Shown here in pieces: positions 1 to 7,843 of a stretch of 23,724 bases of DNA. The DNA lies in assembly GCA_012514785.1 (NCBI GenBank), contig JAAYZP010000479.1, positions 1-23,724 of the forward strand. The letters run 5' to 3'. The translations under genes and the position numbers were made by a program. Origin of the DNA: Propionibacterium sp. (GTDB lineage Bacteria > Actinomycetota > Actinomycetes > Propionibacteriales > Propionibacteriaceae). Positions within the stretch are counted from its first letter, which is position 1. Every line of letters begins with the position of its first letter. The notes beneath the pieces are model-generated. The model ran no database searches. It had not been told where the DNA came from and saw nothing but the letters and a program-made list of their open reading frames with translations.

Positions 1-1
1 G

Positions 2-1294
2 CCCGGCACGTCGATCGCCTGGGTCCACCGCGAGGCGGAGGCGGACTATGCCCGGATCCAAGCCGAGCTGGAAGCCCTGGTGGACGACTCGCTCCGGGCC
101 CTGACCGGCCCCGGGGACGCGGTCTGGGAGGCCAACGCGGGCCCGCTGCCAGTGGCTGGTGGCGCGGCGATGGTGGTCACGGCGTCGGGCTCGCGCCCGG
201 GCGGCGTCACCGCTGAGACCGACGGCGACGGAATCGTCCTCACCGGCGAGTACGCCAGGCTGGTGGTGGGACCGGAGGGCACGATCACGTCGCTGGTGGA
301 CCTCGCGACGGGCCGCGAGGCCGTTGCGGAGGGGAGCGCACTGGGCGTGGCGCAGGTATTCCGGGACATCCCGAACCAGTGGGACGCCTGGGACATCGAC
401 GCCGACTACCGGCTGAGCGGGGTCACGCTGAGCGACGTCGACCAGTTGGAGGTCGTCCGGGACGGTGTCGGCTCGCCGGAGGTCCTGGTGCGGCGCTCGT
501 TCGGCAGCTCCACCCTCACCCAGCGCATCGCGCTCGCGGGGGACCGGGCCGCCGTCGTGATCCGCACCGACGTCGATTGGCACGAGCGGCAGCGGCTGCT
601 GAAGCTCGGTTTCGGGCTCGACGTGCACGCCGAGCGCGCGACGTCGGAGATCCAGTTCGGACACGTCCACCGCCCGATCCACGCCAACACGTCGTGGGAC
701 GCGGCCCGCTTCGAGACCCCCGCGCAGCGCTGGGTGCATGTGGGCGAGGCGGGCTACGGGTTCGCTGTCGTCAATGACGCGATGCACGGCCACGACATCG
801 CGCGGACCACGCGCGCCGGCGGCGGCACGACGACGACCGTGCGGCAGTCGCTGCTGCGCGCGCCGCTGTTCCCCGACCCGGAGGCCGACCAGGGCCAGCA
901 CTCGTTCACGACCGTCCTGCGGCTGGGCGCCACGATCGCGGACGCCGTCGAGGAGGGTTACCGCCTCTTCGTCCCACCCAGGCGGGTGCGTGGTGGTGCG
1001 GGTGTGGCGCCGCTGGTGGCGATCGACGGCGGAGGTGCGATCGTCGAGGCGGTCAAGCTCGCCGAGGACGGCAGCGGCGACGTCGTCGTGCGGCTCTATG
1101 AATCCCTGGGCGGGCGCGCGCACCCGACGCTGACCCTCGACCCGCTGCTCGACGCGGCGTCGGCCGTGCGCACCGACCTCCACGAGGACCCGGCGCAGGA
1201 CCCGACGGAGCGGCTCACCGTCGACGGCCGCCGGATCGGGCTGGAGCTGCGGCCCTTCGAGATCGTCACGCTGCGGATCCCCCGGCTCGGCTAG
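2..1294 (+). CDS. Alpha-mannosidase, GH38 family, C-terminal part (5' end outside window)
   Basis: Frame 2 is open from the first bases, so the gene enters from the left; 430 residues are visible before the TAG at 1292. The visible start, PGTSIAWVHREAEADYARI, and the beta-rich remainder with AGYGFAVVNDAMHGHD and LLRAPLFPDPEADQGQHSF resemble the C-terminal domains of bacterial/GH38 alpha-mannosidases, which hydrolyse terminal alpha-mannosides. The catalytic (beta/alpha)7 domain with the nucleophile Asp and zinc ligands lies upstream, outside the window, so activity cannot be judged. No signal peptide can be assessed. It converges on the DUF2207 gene, with a palindromic repeat between them. Family assignment is by recognition of the C-terminal pattern; I am fairly sure of GH38, not of the substrate linkage. 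Confidence 0.85.
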   Translation, partial: PGTSIAWVHREAEADYARIQAELEALVDDSLRALTGPGDAVWEANAGPLPVAGGAAMVVTASGSRPGGVTAETDGDGIVLTGEYARLVVGPEGTITSLVDLATGREAVAEGSALGVAQVFRDIPNQWDAWDIDADYRLSGVTLSDVDQLEVVRDGVGSPEVLVRRSFGSSTLTQRIALAGDRAAVVIRTDVDWHERQRLLKLGFGLDVHAERATSEIQFGHVHRPIHANTSWDAARFETPAQRWVHVGEAGYGFAVVNDAMHGHDIARTTRAGGGTTTTVRQSLLRAPLFPDPEADQGQHSFTTVLRLGATIADAVEEGYRLFVPPRRVRGGAGVAPLVAIDGGGAIVEAVKLAEDGSGDVVVRLYESLGGRAHPTLTLDPLLDAASAVRTDLHEDPAQDPTERLTVDGRRIGLELRPFEIVTLRIPRLG

Positions 1295-1304
1295 TGGTTG
1301 GGTA

Positions 1305-1387
1305 TGGTTTCGGCGGACGCTCGCTTGGGCTAATTTGCTGGTTGAGCCGCCGCCGGGCGTCAGCCCTGCGGCGTCGTCGAAACCACC
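1305..1387. repeat. Palindromic intergenic repeat between convergent genes
   Basis: The spacer holds an imperfect inverted repeat. The left end TGGTTTCGGCGGACGC (1305-1320) is answered by GGCGTCGTCGAAACCA (about 1370-1385), with an internal TGGTTGAGCCGCC at 1339-1351. The TGGTTGAG...CGAAACCA layout is like small dispersed palindromic elements common in actinobacterial intergenic regions. Sitting between convergent stops, it could fold in both transcripts and act as a bidirectional terminator, although no T-tract follows. Whether it is dispersed in this genome cannot be seen from one window. Confidence 0.45.
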
Positions 1388-1427
1388 CTCAGCGCGCGCG
1401 GGGATCGGGTTGCTGCGTCGGTCGGGC

Positions 1428-3101
1428 TCAGCGGCCGAAGAGGTGCCCCTGGATGGACGCGATCAGCGCGTCGAGCGACTGGGGGAGCTGCTGCAGGTGC
1501 CAGTCCTCGGGCGCGTGGTACCAGCCCAGCGCGTCCGGGTCCGGGGTGTCGTCGTCATCTGCGGAGACCATCGCCTTGATCCAGCGGTCCTTCCCGCCGA
1601 GCACCACCACGTAGGGCAGCACCCTCGAGATCTCCTGGAGCTCCCGGCCCGGGGGCAGCGTGTCCGTGCGCTGCTGAGCCAGGATCGCGGCAAAACCGTG
1701 CAGCCCCGCCAACAGCGCGGAGCCCTTGGCCGAACGCCTCGGCATCTCGCTCGCCAGGAACAGCGACGCCACCCCGATGGCCACCACGGCCACGCCCACC
1801 AATCCCCAGGTCGTCAGCCAGGCCAGCACGCCGGTCAGCGCGAGTCCGACGACGAGCAGCGCGGCCCCGACGGTGCGGGAATCGGTGCGGGCGGACTCGG
1901 GATGCTTGGTGAACCACCCGTGCGCGACGACGTCGTCGTACAGCTCGTGCTGGAGGTCGCCGACGATCGGGCCCACCGCGTCCTGGATCTCGGAGACGAG
2001 CACCCGCTCGCCGCTCGACGGCGCGAGCGCCTCGAGCAGGAGTGACTCGTAGGCGTGCAACTCGTCGGTGGGCTTCTCCAACCGGGCCATCGTCCAGTCG
2101 ATGCCGCCGGGCACCTGGAGTTGCTCGATGCGCAGGTAGCCGCGTACCGCGAGGTCGAGGATCGTGGCCGTGATGTCGACGGGGTCGACGGTCTCGTCCG
2201 CCACCGTGCCGATCTGCCCGGGACGGATCCCCTCGACGACCCGGAACTCGCTCACCCCGTCCCCGATCGGATGGAACTCCCCGATGACCGTCGGGGCCCG
2301 CCGCGCCGTGACGTCGCGCCCGGCTCGCCGGTGCCAGAGGAACAGTGCCGCCCCGCCGAGCAGTAGCACTGCGAGCGAGGCCAACGCCGAGCCCGTGTTC
2401 AGGTCAAAGGCGCGGTCCAGCGTCCACCGGGTGTGGATCGACGACGAATCGGCCACGGCCGTGGCCGGCTGGCTGGCCGACAGCGCGACGACGTCGCCCG
2501 GCTCCAGCGGGCCGTCCTGGAACGTGGGCGTCCCCACCGCCTGGTGCTCGATGCTCCACAGCGCGCAGGCGCGCAGCGCCGACGGCGACCCGGCGCGACA
2601 CTCGAAGTCCGGCGGGGCCTGCATCAGCTCCAGCCGGCCCTCCACCGTCGTGACGCCGACGTCGAAGCCCTGTACCACCGGCCACGAGAACCGGCGCATC
2701 TCGCCCTGCCCTACCGGGGTGTACACCGCCCCCGCCACCCGGTACTGCAGCGTGACCTCGTCGGCGGAACCGGGGTCGAGGCTGATCTCGACGTGGACGG
2801 CTGTCTCGTCGACGTCGTGCTCGACGGGGGTGCCGTCGGAGGCGACGCTGATGTCGCTGATCGTGTACTCGAACTCACGGAGATCGCCCAGCGGCGCGCG
2901 CTTGTCGATGCGGTGCGTGATGCCCGTGCCGAGGTCCTCACCGGCGAGGGTGGTGGTGACGGTCAGGGTGCCGTCGGCGCCGAGCGCGGCGGCGACGTCG
3001 AGATGGTCGATGTGCCCGGCCGCGTGGGCGGCCGACGGCGTCGTCAGTGAGACGAACAGTGCCAGCAGTATCGCGATGGCGGCGGGGAGCAACTTGTTCA
3101 A
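1428..3101 (-). CDS. DUF2207 domain membrane protein
   Basis: 557 residues, start TTG at 3101 preceded by AAGGA (RBS at 3109-3113, 7 nt away). Residues 1-27 form a signal peptide ending SAAHA. The extracytoplasmic region (about 28-235) is beta-rich and carries the DUF2207 pattern, including a conserved-looking FSWPVVQGFDVGV stretch. A TM helix lies at about 238-256, followed by a cytoplasmic region with the typical GQIGTVADETVDPVDITATILDLAVRGYL motif, a TM pair at about 410-451, and a C-terminal soluble tail with LPYVVVLGGKDRW. The function of DUF2207 proteins is not established; they are predicted envelope proteins. The gene diverges from the zinc metallopeptidase gene, from which it is separated by 65 nt. 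The TTG start is unusual, but no better ATG with an RBS is visible nearby. Confidence 0.85.
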   Translation of the reverse strand: MNKLLPAAIAILLALFVSLTTPSAAHAAGHIDHLDVAAALGADGTLTVTTTLAGEDLGTGITHRIDKRAPLGDLREFEYTISDISVASDGTPVEHDVDETAVHVEISLDPGSADEVTLQYRVAGAVYTPVGQGEMRRFSWPVVQGFDVGVTTVEGRLELMQAPPDFECRAGSPSALRACALWSIEHQAVGTPTFQDGPLEPGDVVALSASQPATAVADSSSIHTRWTLDRAFDLNTGSALASLAVLLLGGAALFLWHRRAGRDVTARRAPTVIGEFHPIGDGVSEFRVVEGIRPGQIGTVADETVDPVDITATILDLAVRGYLRIEQLQVPGGIDWTMARLEKPTDELHAYESLLLEALAPSSGERVLVSEIQDAVGPIVGDLQHELYDDVVAHGWFTKHPESARTDSRTVGAALLVVGLALTGVLAWLTTWGLVGVAVVAIGVASLFLASEMPRRSAKGSALLAGLHGFAAILAQQRTDTLPPGRELQEISRVLPYVVVLGGKDRWIKAMVSADDDDTPDPDALGWYHAPEDWHLQQLPQSLDALIASIQGHLFGR

Positions 3102-3153
3102 CGGGGGATCCTTGTGCGACGACTTCCTCGATCACTATGGCACAGCAGGCGGC

Positions 3154-3166
3154 TACTGTGGCTCAT
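3154..3166 (+). promoter_or_regulatory. -10 box for leaderless metallopeptidase transcript
   Basis: TACTGT at 3154-3159 is followed by 7 nt and then GTG at 3167. This is the same geometry as the other leaderless starts in the window, and it supports choosing this GTG over the ATG at 3137. No clear -35 is visible. Confidence 0.45.
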
Positions 3167-4273
3167 GTGTCGTACCCACCCCGAGGGCCCGTCCCGCCCC
3201 GATCCCAGCCCGCCCGCCCGCAGCCGTACCAGAATCCGTACGCGCAGCAGTGGCCCGCGGGCGGAGGCGGCTACCCGGCGCAGCGCCGCCCCCAGCAGCA
3301 GGGGCCGTGGCAGCGGCAGCTCCAGTGGCCGCCGCCGCAGTTCCAGCAGCCGCAGTGGCAGCCGCCCGCGCCGAAGCGCTCCGGGTCCGCGTGGTGGCTG
3401 GTGTTGCCGCTGGTGGTGCTCGGGCTCATGGTCGGTTACTACGCCCTCACCCAGGGCGCGGACGACACGGCGACAGTGGACGGCGTCGACTACCTGCACG
3501 AAGACTACGCGGTGCCCGCCGTGGGGGAGGGGCCGACGCAGGTCGTCGACACTCTCGACAACCCAGCGGCGCTGACGGACAACCCGCTCTACGTGCAGCC
3601 GGTGCCGATCCCGGTGCGGTGCGAGCCCAGCGACGTCACGAACGTGCGCGACACCGCAGAGCTGCAGCGGCGCATGGACGAGCTGAGCGAATGCCTCACC
3701 CGCACGTTCGGGCCCGCGCTGGAGGCGTCGGGGTTCCAGGCCTACCAGCCGCGCGTGCTGGTGTACGACTCGGCCGGTGTGACGCCCTGCGGCGACCTCG
3801 ACATGCCCAACGCGTTCTACTGTGGCGCCAACCAGGGCATCTACCTCTCCGCGGACCTCTACCGGATCGCGGGCACGCACCAGTCGAGGATCGACTACGT
3901 GATGGCTCACGAGTACGCGCACAACGTGCAGGGGCGCACCGGCATCCTCATCCAGCGCGTCTACGAACAGCGCAAGGCAGTGAGCGAGGCCGGGGAGCTG
4001 GAGGTCAACCGTCGCCTCGAGACGCAGGCGGACTGCCTGGCCGCGTCATTCGTGACCTCGGTGGCGGACTCCGTCGGCTACACCGATGCCGACCGCCAGG
4101 AGATCCTCAGCGCCGCGCGCAGCGTCGGCGACGACCAGTTCCTGCCGCCGGAGGACCTGCCGTCGACCCACGGCACATCGGCGTCCCGGGCGCTGTGGAC
4201 CGAGCGGGGGTTCGGCGCGACGGTGTTCGGCGACTGCAACACGTTCGTCGCGCCCGCCGACGAGGTGCGCTGA
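3167..4273 (+). CDS. Membrane-anchored neutral zinc metallopeptidase (YpfJ-like, Zn_peptidase family)
   Basis: 368 residues from GTG 3167 (378 if ATG 3137 is used). Residues 1-70 are a Pro/Gln/Gly-rich cytoplasmic tail. One TM helix follows at about 74-94 (WWLVLPLVVLGLMVGYYAL), then an extracytoplasmic domain. The zinc site is visible as HEYAH (H248, E249, H252), with a third ligand probably E285 in LETQADCLAASF; this ETQADC matches the ELQADC-type signature of the putative neutral zinc metallopeptidase family. Cysteines around DVTNVRD...SECLTR and GVTPCGDL...FYCGANQG suggest disulfides outside the membrane. Proteolysis is inferred from family; the natural substrate is unknown. It converges on the GNAT gene with a 16-nt gap. 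Confidence 0.85.
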   Translation: MSYPPRGPVPPRSQPARPQPYQNPYAQQWPAGGGGYPAQRRPQQQGPWQRQLQWPPPQFQQPQWQPPAPKRSGSAWWLVLPLVVLGLMVGYYALTQGADDTATVDGVDYLHEDYAVPAVGEGPTQVVDTLDNPAALTDNPLYVQPVPIPVRCEPSDVTNVRDTAELQRRMDELSECLTRTFGPALEASGFQAYQPRVLVYDSAGVTPCGDLDMPNAFYCGANQGIYLSADLYRIAGTHQSRIDYVMAHEYAHNVQGRTGILIQRVYEQRKAVSEAGELEVNRRLETQADCLAASFVTSVADSVGYTDADRQEILSAARSVGDDQFLPPEDLPSTHGTSASRALWTERGFGATVFGDCNTFVAPADEVR

Positions 4274-4289
4274 GGGCGCTGAGCGTGGG

Positions 4290-4769
4290 TCAGTGCGCGG
4301 TCAACGACTTCTTGTAGACCGCGTAGTGCGTCGAGGGGCGGACGTTCTTCGGCACCTGCAGCACCTCGTGCTCGTCGACGAGGATGTGCTCGCCGATGGG
4401 GTGGTACTCCAGCGACACGTACAGCGGTATGGCCTTCTCGTTGCCGGGATCCACCGCGAGGTAGACCTCCTTGAAGCCCTTCGAGCCGGCGTACTGCTCG
4501 ATCCAGCGGGACAGGGCCCGCCCGGCGCCGCGACGTCGCGCACTCGGGTAGACGTACATATTGCGCAGCTCCGGCGTCCACTGTCCGGCGTCCAGGTCCA
4601 GGAGCGCGGTGCCCAGCATCTCGTCGCCGTCGACGGCCACCGCGAAGATCAGTTCACCGGCGGCGTGTGCCCTGTAGTGGGAGTCCACCAGCTCCAATTC
4701 CGGGCGAGCCTGCAGCTCACGCAGCGCTGGCAGATCGGCCTCTTCGACAGCGCGAACGACGATGGACAT
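4290..4769 (-). CDS. GNAT family N-acetyltransferase
   Basis: 159 residues. I take ATG at 4769 because GAGGAG lies 5 nt upstream; a GTG two codons earlier would overlap that RBS. The acetyl-CoA binding signature is in NMYVYPSARRRGAGRALSRWIEQYA (R-R-x-G-x-G-R-A), preceded by a beta strand (LGTALLDLDAG), and NEKAIPLYVSLEYHPIGE forms the late helix and strand typical of GNATs. It should transfer an acetyl group from acetyl-CoA to an amine in the cytoplasm; the substrate cannot be told from sequence. It lies between the zinc metallopeptidase gene (convergent) and rpsO (divergent), with no functional link apparent. Confidence 0.85.
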   Translation of the reverse strand: MSIVVRAVEEADLPALRELQARPELELVDSHYRAHAAGELIFAVAVDGDEMLGTALLDLDAGQWTPELRNMYVYPSARRRGAGRALSRWIEQYAGSKGFKEVYLAVDPGNEKAIPLYVSLEYHPIGEHILVDEHEVLQVPKNVRPSTHYAVYKKSLTAH

Positions 4770-4801
4770 GACCACTCCTCTACGGTGATTGTGATGCCAA
4801 C

Positions 4802-4807
4802 AGCCTA
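4802..4807 (-). promoter_or_regulatory. -10 box for the GNAT gene
   Basis: On the minus strand TAGGCT lies about 33 nt before the ATG at 4769. A transcript starting near 4795 would have a leader of about 26 nt that includes the GAGGAG site. The box is about 15 nt from the -35 of the divergent rpsO promoter. Confidence 0.45.
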
Positions 4808-4822
4808 GCCCTCAGGTGCAAC

Positions 4823-4852
4823 TTGGGCAGCGCGGACCGGAAATGCTAGAGT
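4823..4852 (+). promoter_or_regulatory. Sigma-A-type promoter of rpsO
   Basis: TTGGGC (4823-4828), an 18-nt spacer and TAGAGT (4847-4852), the latter preceded by TGC, an extended -10 pattern. Transcription should start near 4859 and give a leader of about 86 nt before rpsO. Confidence 0.6.
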
Positions 4853-4944
4853 TGCCCGGTTGCCGTAGATCGGCCACGGCCCCGTTAGAGCTCCGACAGC
4901 ACCCGCGACAGGGGCGCCGTGCAGCGAACCGAGAGGACACCCAC

Positions 4945-5208
4945 ATGGATGCCGCTGAGAAGAAGAAGATCATGGACGAGTACGCGACGACCCCGGGTGA
5001 CACCGGTTCGCCCGACGTGCAGGTCGCGCTCCTGAGCAAGAGGATCTCGCACCTGACCGAGCACCTCAAGTCGCACAAGCACGACCACCACAGCCGTCGC
5101 GGACTCATGCTGATGGTGGGCCAGCGCCGCCGCCTGCTGAACTACATCGCGAAGCAGGACGTCGAGCACTACCGCGAGCTGATCGCGAAGCTCGGCCTGC
5201 GCCGCTGA
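4945..5208 (+). CDS. rpsO: 30S ribosomal protein S15
   Basis: 87 residues, close to the usual 88-89. ATG at 4945 follows GAGAGGAC. The sequence has the S15 signature: GDTGSPDVQVALLSKRISHLTEHLKSHKHDHHSRRGL, then MVGQRRRLLNYI and the helical end DVEHYRELIAKLGLRR. S15 binds 16S rRNA early in 30S assembly. A terminator follows directly, and pnp lies 361 nt downstream in the order rpsO-pnp found in most bacteria. Identification is secure. Confidence 0.98.
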   Translation: MDAAEKKKIMDEYATTPGDTGSPDVQVALLSKRISHLTEHLKSHKHDHHSRRGLMLMVGQRRRLLNYIAKQDVEHYRELIAKLGLRR

Positions 5209-5222
5209 CCCATCCCGAACGT

Positions 5223-5262
5223 CGAGGGCATCCCACATCGGTGGGGTGCCCTCGAACCGTTT
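5223..5262 (+). terminator. Rho-independent terminator after rpsO
   Basis: CGAGGGCATCCC (5223-5234) pairs with GGGGTGCCCTCG (5243-5254) with one G-U pair and an 8-nt loop, followed by AACCGTTTCC. The T-run is weak, so read-through into pnp is possible. Confidence 0.6.
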
Positions 5263-5285
5263 CCTCGCCGCATGCCCCGGTGGCC

Positions 5286-5325
5286 GGTGCCGCGTGTGCT
5301 GCGACGTCGCAGCACACACGGCATC
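5286..5325. promoter_or_regulatory. Long palindrome in the rpsO-pnp spacer
   Basis: Two 20-nt arms (5286-5305 and 5306-5325) are complementary except for one C/A mismatch (5293/5318) and one G-U pair. The inner 24 bp (5294-5317) is a perfect palindrome centred on ACGT with no unpaired loop. In RNA it would be a long hairpin. rpsO-pnp spacers in E. coli and Streptomyces carry RNase III-cleaved hairpins tied to PNPase control; that role here is inferred. As DNA it could instead be a dyad for a dimeric regulator upstream of the pnp promoter. Confidence 0.6.
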
Positions 5326-5389
5326 TGCCTCGAACCGTTCACGGGTGCGACGCGGGCCCGAGCACTTCGTGGAAACGGGCAACCCGGGG

Positions 5390-5395
5390 TAGGGT
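5390..5395 (+). promoter_or_regulatory. -10 box of a pnp promoter
   Basis: TAGGGT with a weak TTCGTG 18 nt upstream. Transcription near 5402 would give pnp its own leader of about 168 nt, independent of rpsO. The leader includes a hairpin CGTTGGG/CCCAACG (5537-5543 and 5549-5555) directly next to the RBS. Confidence 0.45.
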
Positions 5396-5569
5396 GGTCG
5401 TCGACAACCGCATATTTTCCCCAAGAACTTTTGCCGCACTGACGGGAGTGGCTCTGGTCCTCGGTAGTGGCCCTCGGGTGAATTTCCCCCGCGGGTCTCG
5501 ATCGAAGACCGGGTACTCCACCCGCGGTTCGTCTTGCGTTGGGCGGCACCCAACGAAAGGATCCTGCAC

Positions 5570-7783
5570 GTGGCAGGTATTGAATACACCGAGGCCGTGA
5601 TCGACAACGGCTCCTACGGTAAGCACGTGGTTCGCTTCGAAGCGGGCCACCTCGCACAGCAGGCCGACGGCTCCTCCGCCGTCTACCTGAACGACGATAC
5701 GATGCTGTTGTCGACGACGACCGCGCAGAAGACGCCGCGCGACGCCATTGACTTCTTCCCGCTCACCGTCGACATCGAGGAGCGGATGTACGCCGCGGGC
5801 CGCATCCCCGGCTCGTTCTTCCGCCGCGAGGGTCGCCCCGGTGAGGGCGCCATCCTGACCGCCCGCCTGATCGACCGCCCGCTGCGCCCCGCGTTCACCA
5901 AGGGCCTGCGCAACGAGGTCCAGGTCGTCGTGACGGTCATGTCGCTGAACCCCGACGCGCTCTACGACGTCGTCGCGATCAACGCGGCCTCGATGTCCAC
6001 GCAGCTCGCCGGGCTGCCGTTCTCCGGCCCGATCGGCGGCGTCCGCGTCGCCCTGATCGACGACACCTGGGTCGGGTTCCCGACCGTGGAGCAGTCCGCC
6101 AAGGCAACGTTCCAGATGGTGGTCGCCGGCCGTGTGCTCGAGGACGGCGACGTCGCGATCATGATGGTCGAGGCCGGCGGCACGGACTCCACCTGGGAGC
6201 TCGTCCGCGGCGGCAAGCCCGCGCCGACCGAAGAGGTCGTCGGGCAGGGTCTCGAAGCGGCCAAGCCGTTCATCAAGACGCTGTGCGACGCGCAGGCCGA
6301 ACTCGCCGCGAAGTTCCCGAAGGAGACCTACGACTTCCCGGTCTTCACCGACTTCCAGGACGACGTCTACGCCGCCGTCAAGGAGCTCGCCGAGACCCGC
6401 GTGGCCGAGGCCATGGCGATCGCAGGCAAGCAGGAGCGCGACGACGCCACCCACGCCATCCGCCAGGATGTCCAGGATCAGCTCGCCGAGCGCTTCGAGG
6501 GACGTGGGAGCGAGATCTCCGCGTCGCTGAAGGAGCTCACGAAGGAGCTCGTGCGTCACCGCACCCTCACCGAGGGCGTGCGCATCGACGGCCGTGGCCC
6601 GAGCGACATCCGGGAGCTCTCCGCCGAGGTGGCGATGATCCCGCGTGCGCACGGTTCCGCGCTGTTCGAGCGTGGCGAGACCCAGATCCTCGGCGTCTCG
6701 ACGCTGAACATGCTCGACATGGAGCAGAAGATCGACACGCTCTCGCCCGAGACCACCAAGCGCTACATGCACAACTACAACTTCCCGCCGTACAGCACCG
6801 GCGAGACCGGCCGCGTGGGTTCGCCCAAGCGCCGCGAGATCGGCCACGGCGCGCTCGCGTCGCGCGCCATCGAGCCCGTGCTGCCGACGCGTGAGGAGTT
6901 CCCCTACGCGATCCGCCAGGTCTCCGAGGCGCTCGGCTCCAACGGTTCGACGTCGATGGGTGCCGTCTGCGCATCCACGCTGTCGTTGCTGAACGCCGGC
7001 GTGCCGCTGCGGGCCTCCGTCGCGGGCATCGCGATGGGTCTGATGAGCGAGGAGGTCGAGGGCGAGCGCAAGTACATCGCACTGACCGACATCCTCGGCG
7101 CCGAGGACGCACTGGGCGACATGGACTTCAAGGTGGCCGGCACGCGCGACTTCCTGACCGCGCTCCAGCTGGACACCAAGCTCAACGGCATCCCCGCCAG
7201 CGAGCTCCAGAAGGCCCTGCTGCAGGCGCGCGACGCCCGCCACACGCTGCTGGACCTCATGGACAGCGCGATCGACACGCCCGACGAGATGAGCCAGCAC
7301 GCTCCCCGCATCATCGCGGTGCGCATCCCCGTCGACAAGATCGGCGAGGTCATCGGCCCCAAGGGCAAGATGATCAACCAGATCCAGGAGGAGACGGGCG
7401 CCAACATCTCCATCGAGGACGACGGCACCGTCTACGTCGGCGCCACCACCGGTGAGTCGGCCGACGCGGCCGTCGCGCAGATCAACGCCATCGCCAACCC
7501 GCACATGCCGGAGAAGGGCGAGCGCTACCTGGGCACCGTCGTGAAGACGACGACCTTCGGCGCGTTCGTCTCGCTCCTGCCTGGCAAGGACGGCCTCCTG
7601 CACATCTCGAAGCTCCGCGGGCTCGCCGGCGGCCAGCGCGTCGAGAGCGTCGACGACGTCGTGAGCGTCGGCCAGAAGCTGCAGGTGGAGATCTCCGACA
7701 TCGACGACCGCGGCAAGTTGTCGCTCATCCCCGTGCTCGAAGAGGACGAGAATGACGACGACGCTGGCGAGTCGGACGAGTAA
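5570..7783 (+). CDS. pnp: Polynucleotide phosphorylase (PNPase)
   Basis: 737 residues from GTG 5570, chosen because AAAGGAT lies 7-8 nt upstream and homologues begin near this VAGIEYTEAVIDNG; an in-frame ATG at 5534 would put the RBS inside the coding sequence. Domain order is complete: RNase PH 1 (about 10-145, with AAGRIPGSFFRREGRP), the alpha-helical linker, RNase PH 2 (about 330-560, with the active-site stretch GDMDFKVAGT), KH (about 583-640, GxxG loop GPKG), and S1 (about 650-720, LGTVVKTTTFGAFVSLLPGKDGLLHISKL), then an acidic tail. It degrades RNA 3'-5' with phosphate and can add nucleotides; it normally forms a trimer. A strong terminator follows. Confidence 0.97.
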   Translation: MAGIEYTEAVIDNGSYGKHVVRFEAGHLAQQADGSSAVYLNDDTMLLSTTTAQKTPRDAIDFFPLTVDIEERMYAAGRIPGSFFRREGRPGEGAILTARLIDRPLRPAFTKGLRNEVQVVVTVMSLNPDALYDVVAINAASMSTQLAGLPFSGPIGGVRVALIDDTWVGFPTVEQSAKATFQMVVAGRVLEDGDVAIMMVEAGGTDSTWELVRGGKPAPTEEVVGQGLEAAKPFIKTLCDAQAELAAKFPKETYDFPVFTDFQDDVYAAVKELAETRVAEAMAIAGKQERDDATHAIRQDVQDQLAERFEGRGSEISASLKELTKELVRHRTLTEGVRIDGRGPSDIRELSAEVAMIPRAHGSALFERGETQILGVSTLNMLDMEQKIDTLSPETTKRYMHNYNFPPYSTGETGRVGSPKRREIGHGALASRAIEPVLPTREEFPYAIRQVSEALGSNGSTSMGAVCASTLSLLNAGVPLRASVAGIAMGLMSEEVEGERKYIALTDILGAEDALGDMDFKVAGTRDFLTALQLDTKLNGIPASELQKALLQARDARHTLLDLMDSAIDTPDEMSQHAPRIIAVRIPVDKIGEVIGPKGKMINQIQEETGANISIEDDGTVYVGATTGESADAAVAQINAIANPHMPEKGERYLGTVVKTTTFGAFVSLLPGKDGLLHISKLRGLAGGQRVESVDDVVSVGQKLQVEISDIDDRGKLSLIPVLEEDENDDDAGESDE

Positions 7784-7792
7784 CAGCTAGAC

Positions 7793-7829
7793 ATGGGGCG
7801 GGTCCGTTTGGGCCCGCCCCATTTTTCTT
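7793..7829 (+). terminator. Rho-independent terminator after pnp
   Basis: ATGGGGCGGG (7793-7802) pairs perfectly with CCCGCCCCAT (7813-7822) across a 10-nt loop, followed by TTTTTCTTT. It ends only 15 nt before the dapB start, so dapB must be served by read-through or by a promoter I do not see. Confidence 0.85.
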
Positions 7830-7843
7830 TACGGAGGATTGTC

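Noticed and set aside
2164..4317. 717-codon plus-strand frame spanning the DUF2207 and metallopeptidase genes
   Set aside because: It runs antisense through one clear gene and in a wrong frame through another, with Ala/Arg-rich nonsense sequence and no domain.
5534..5569. ATG 5534 as pnp start
   Set aside because: It would place the hairpin and AAAGGAT inside the coding sequence and add 12 residues not expected in PNPase; GTG 5570 has the RBS at the right distance.
5339..7603. Long open frame antisense to pnp
   Set aside because: It is a high-GC shadow of pnp: Arg/Val/Leu/Asp-rich low-complexity sequence, no motif, no RBS, and the sense strand encodes an unmistakable PNPase.
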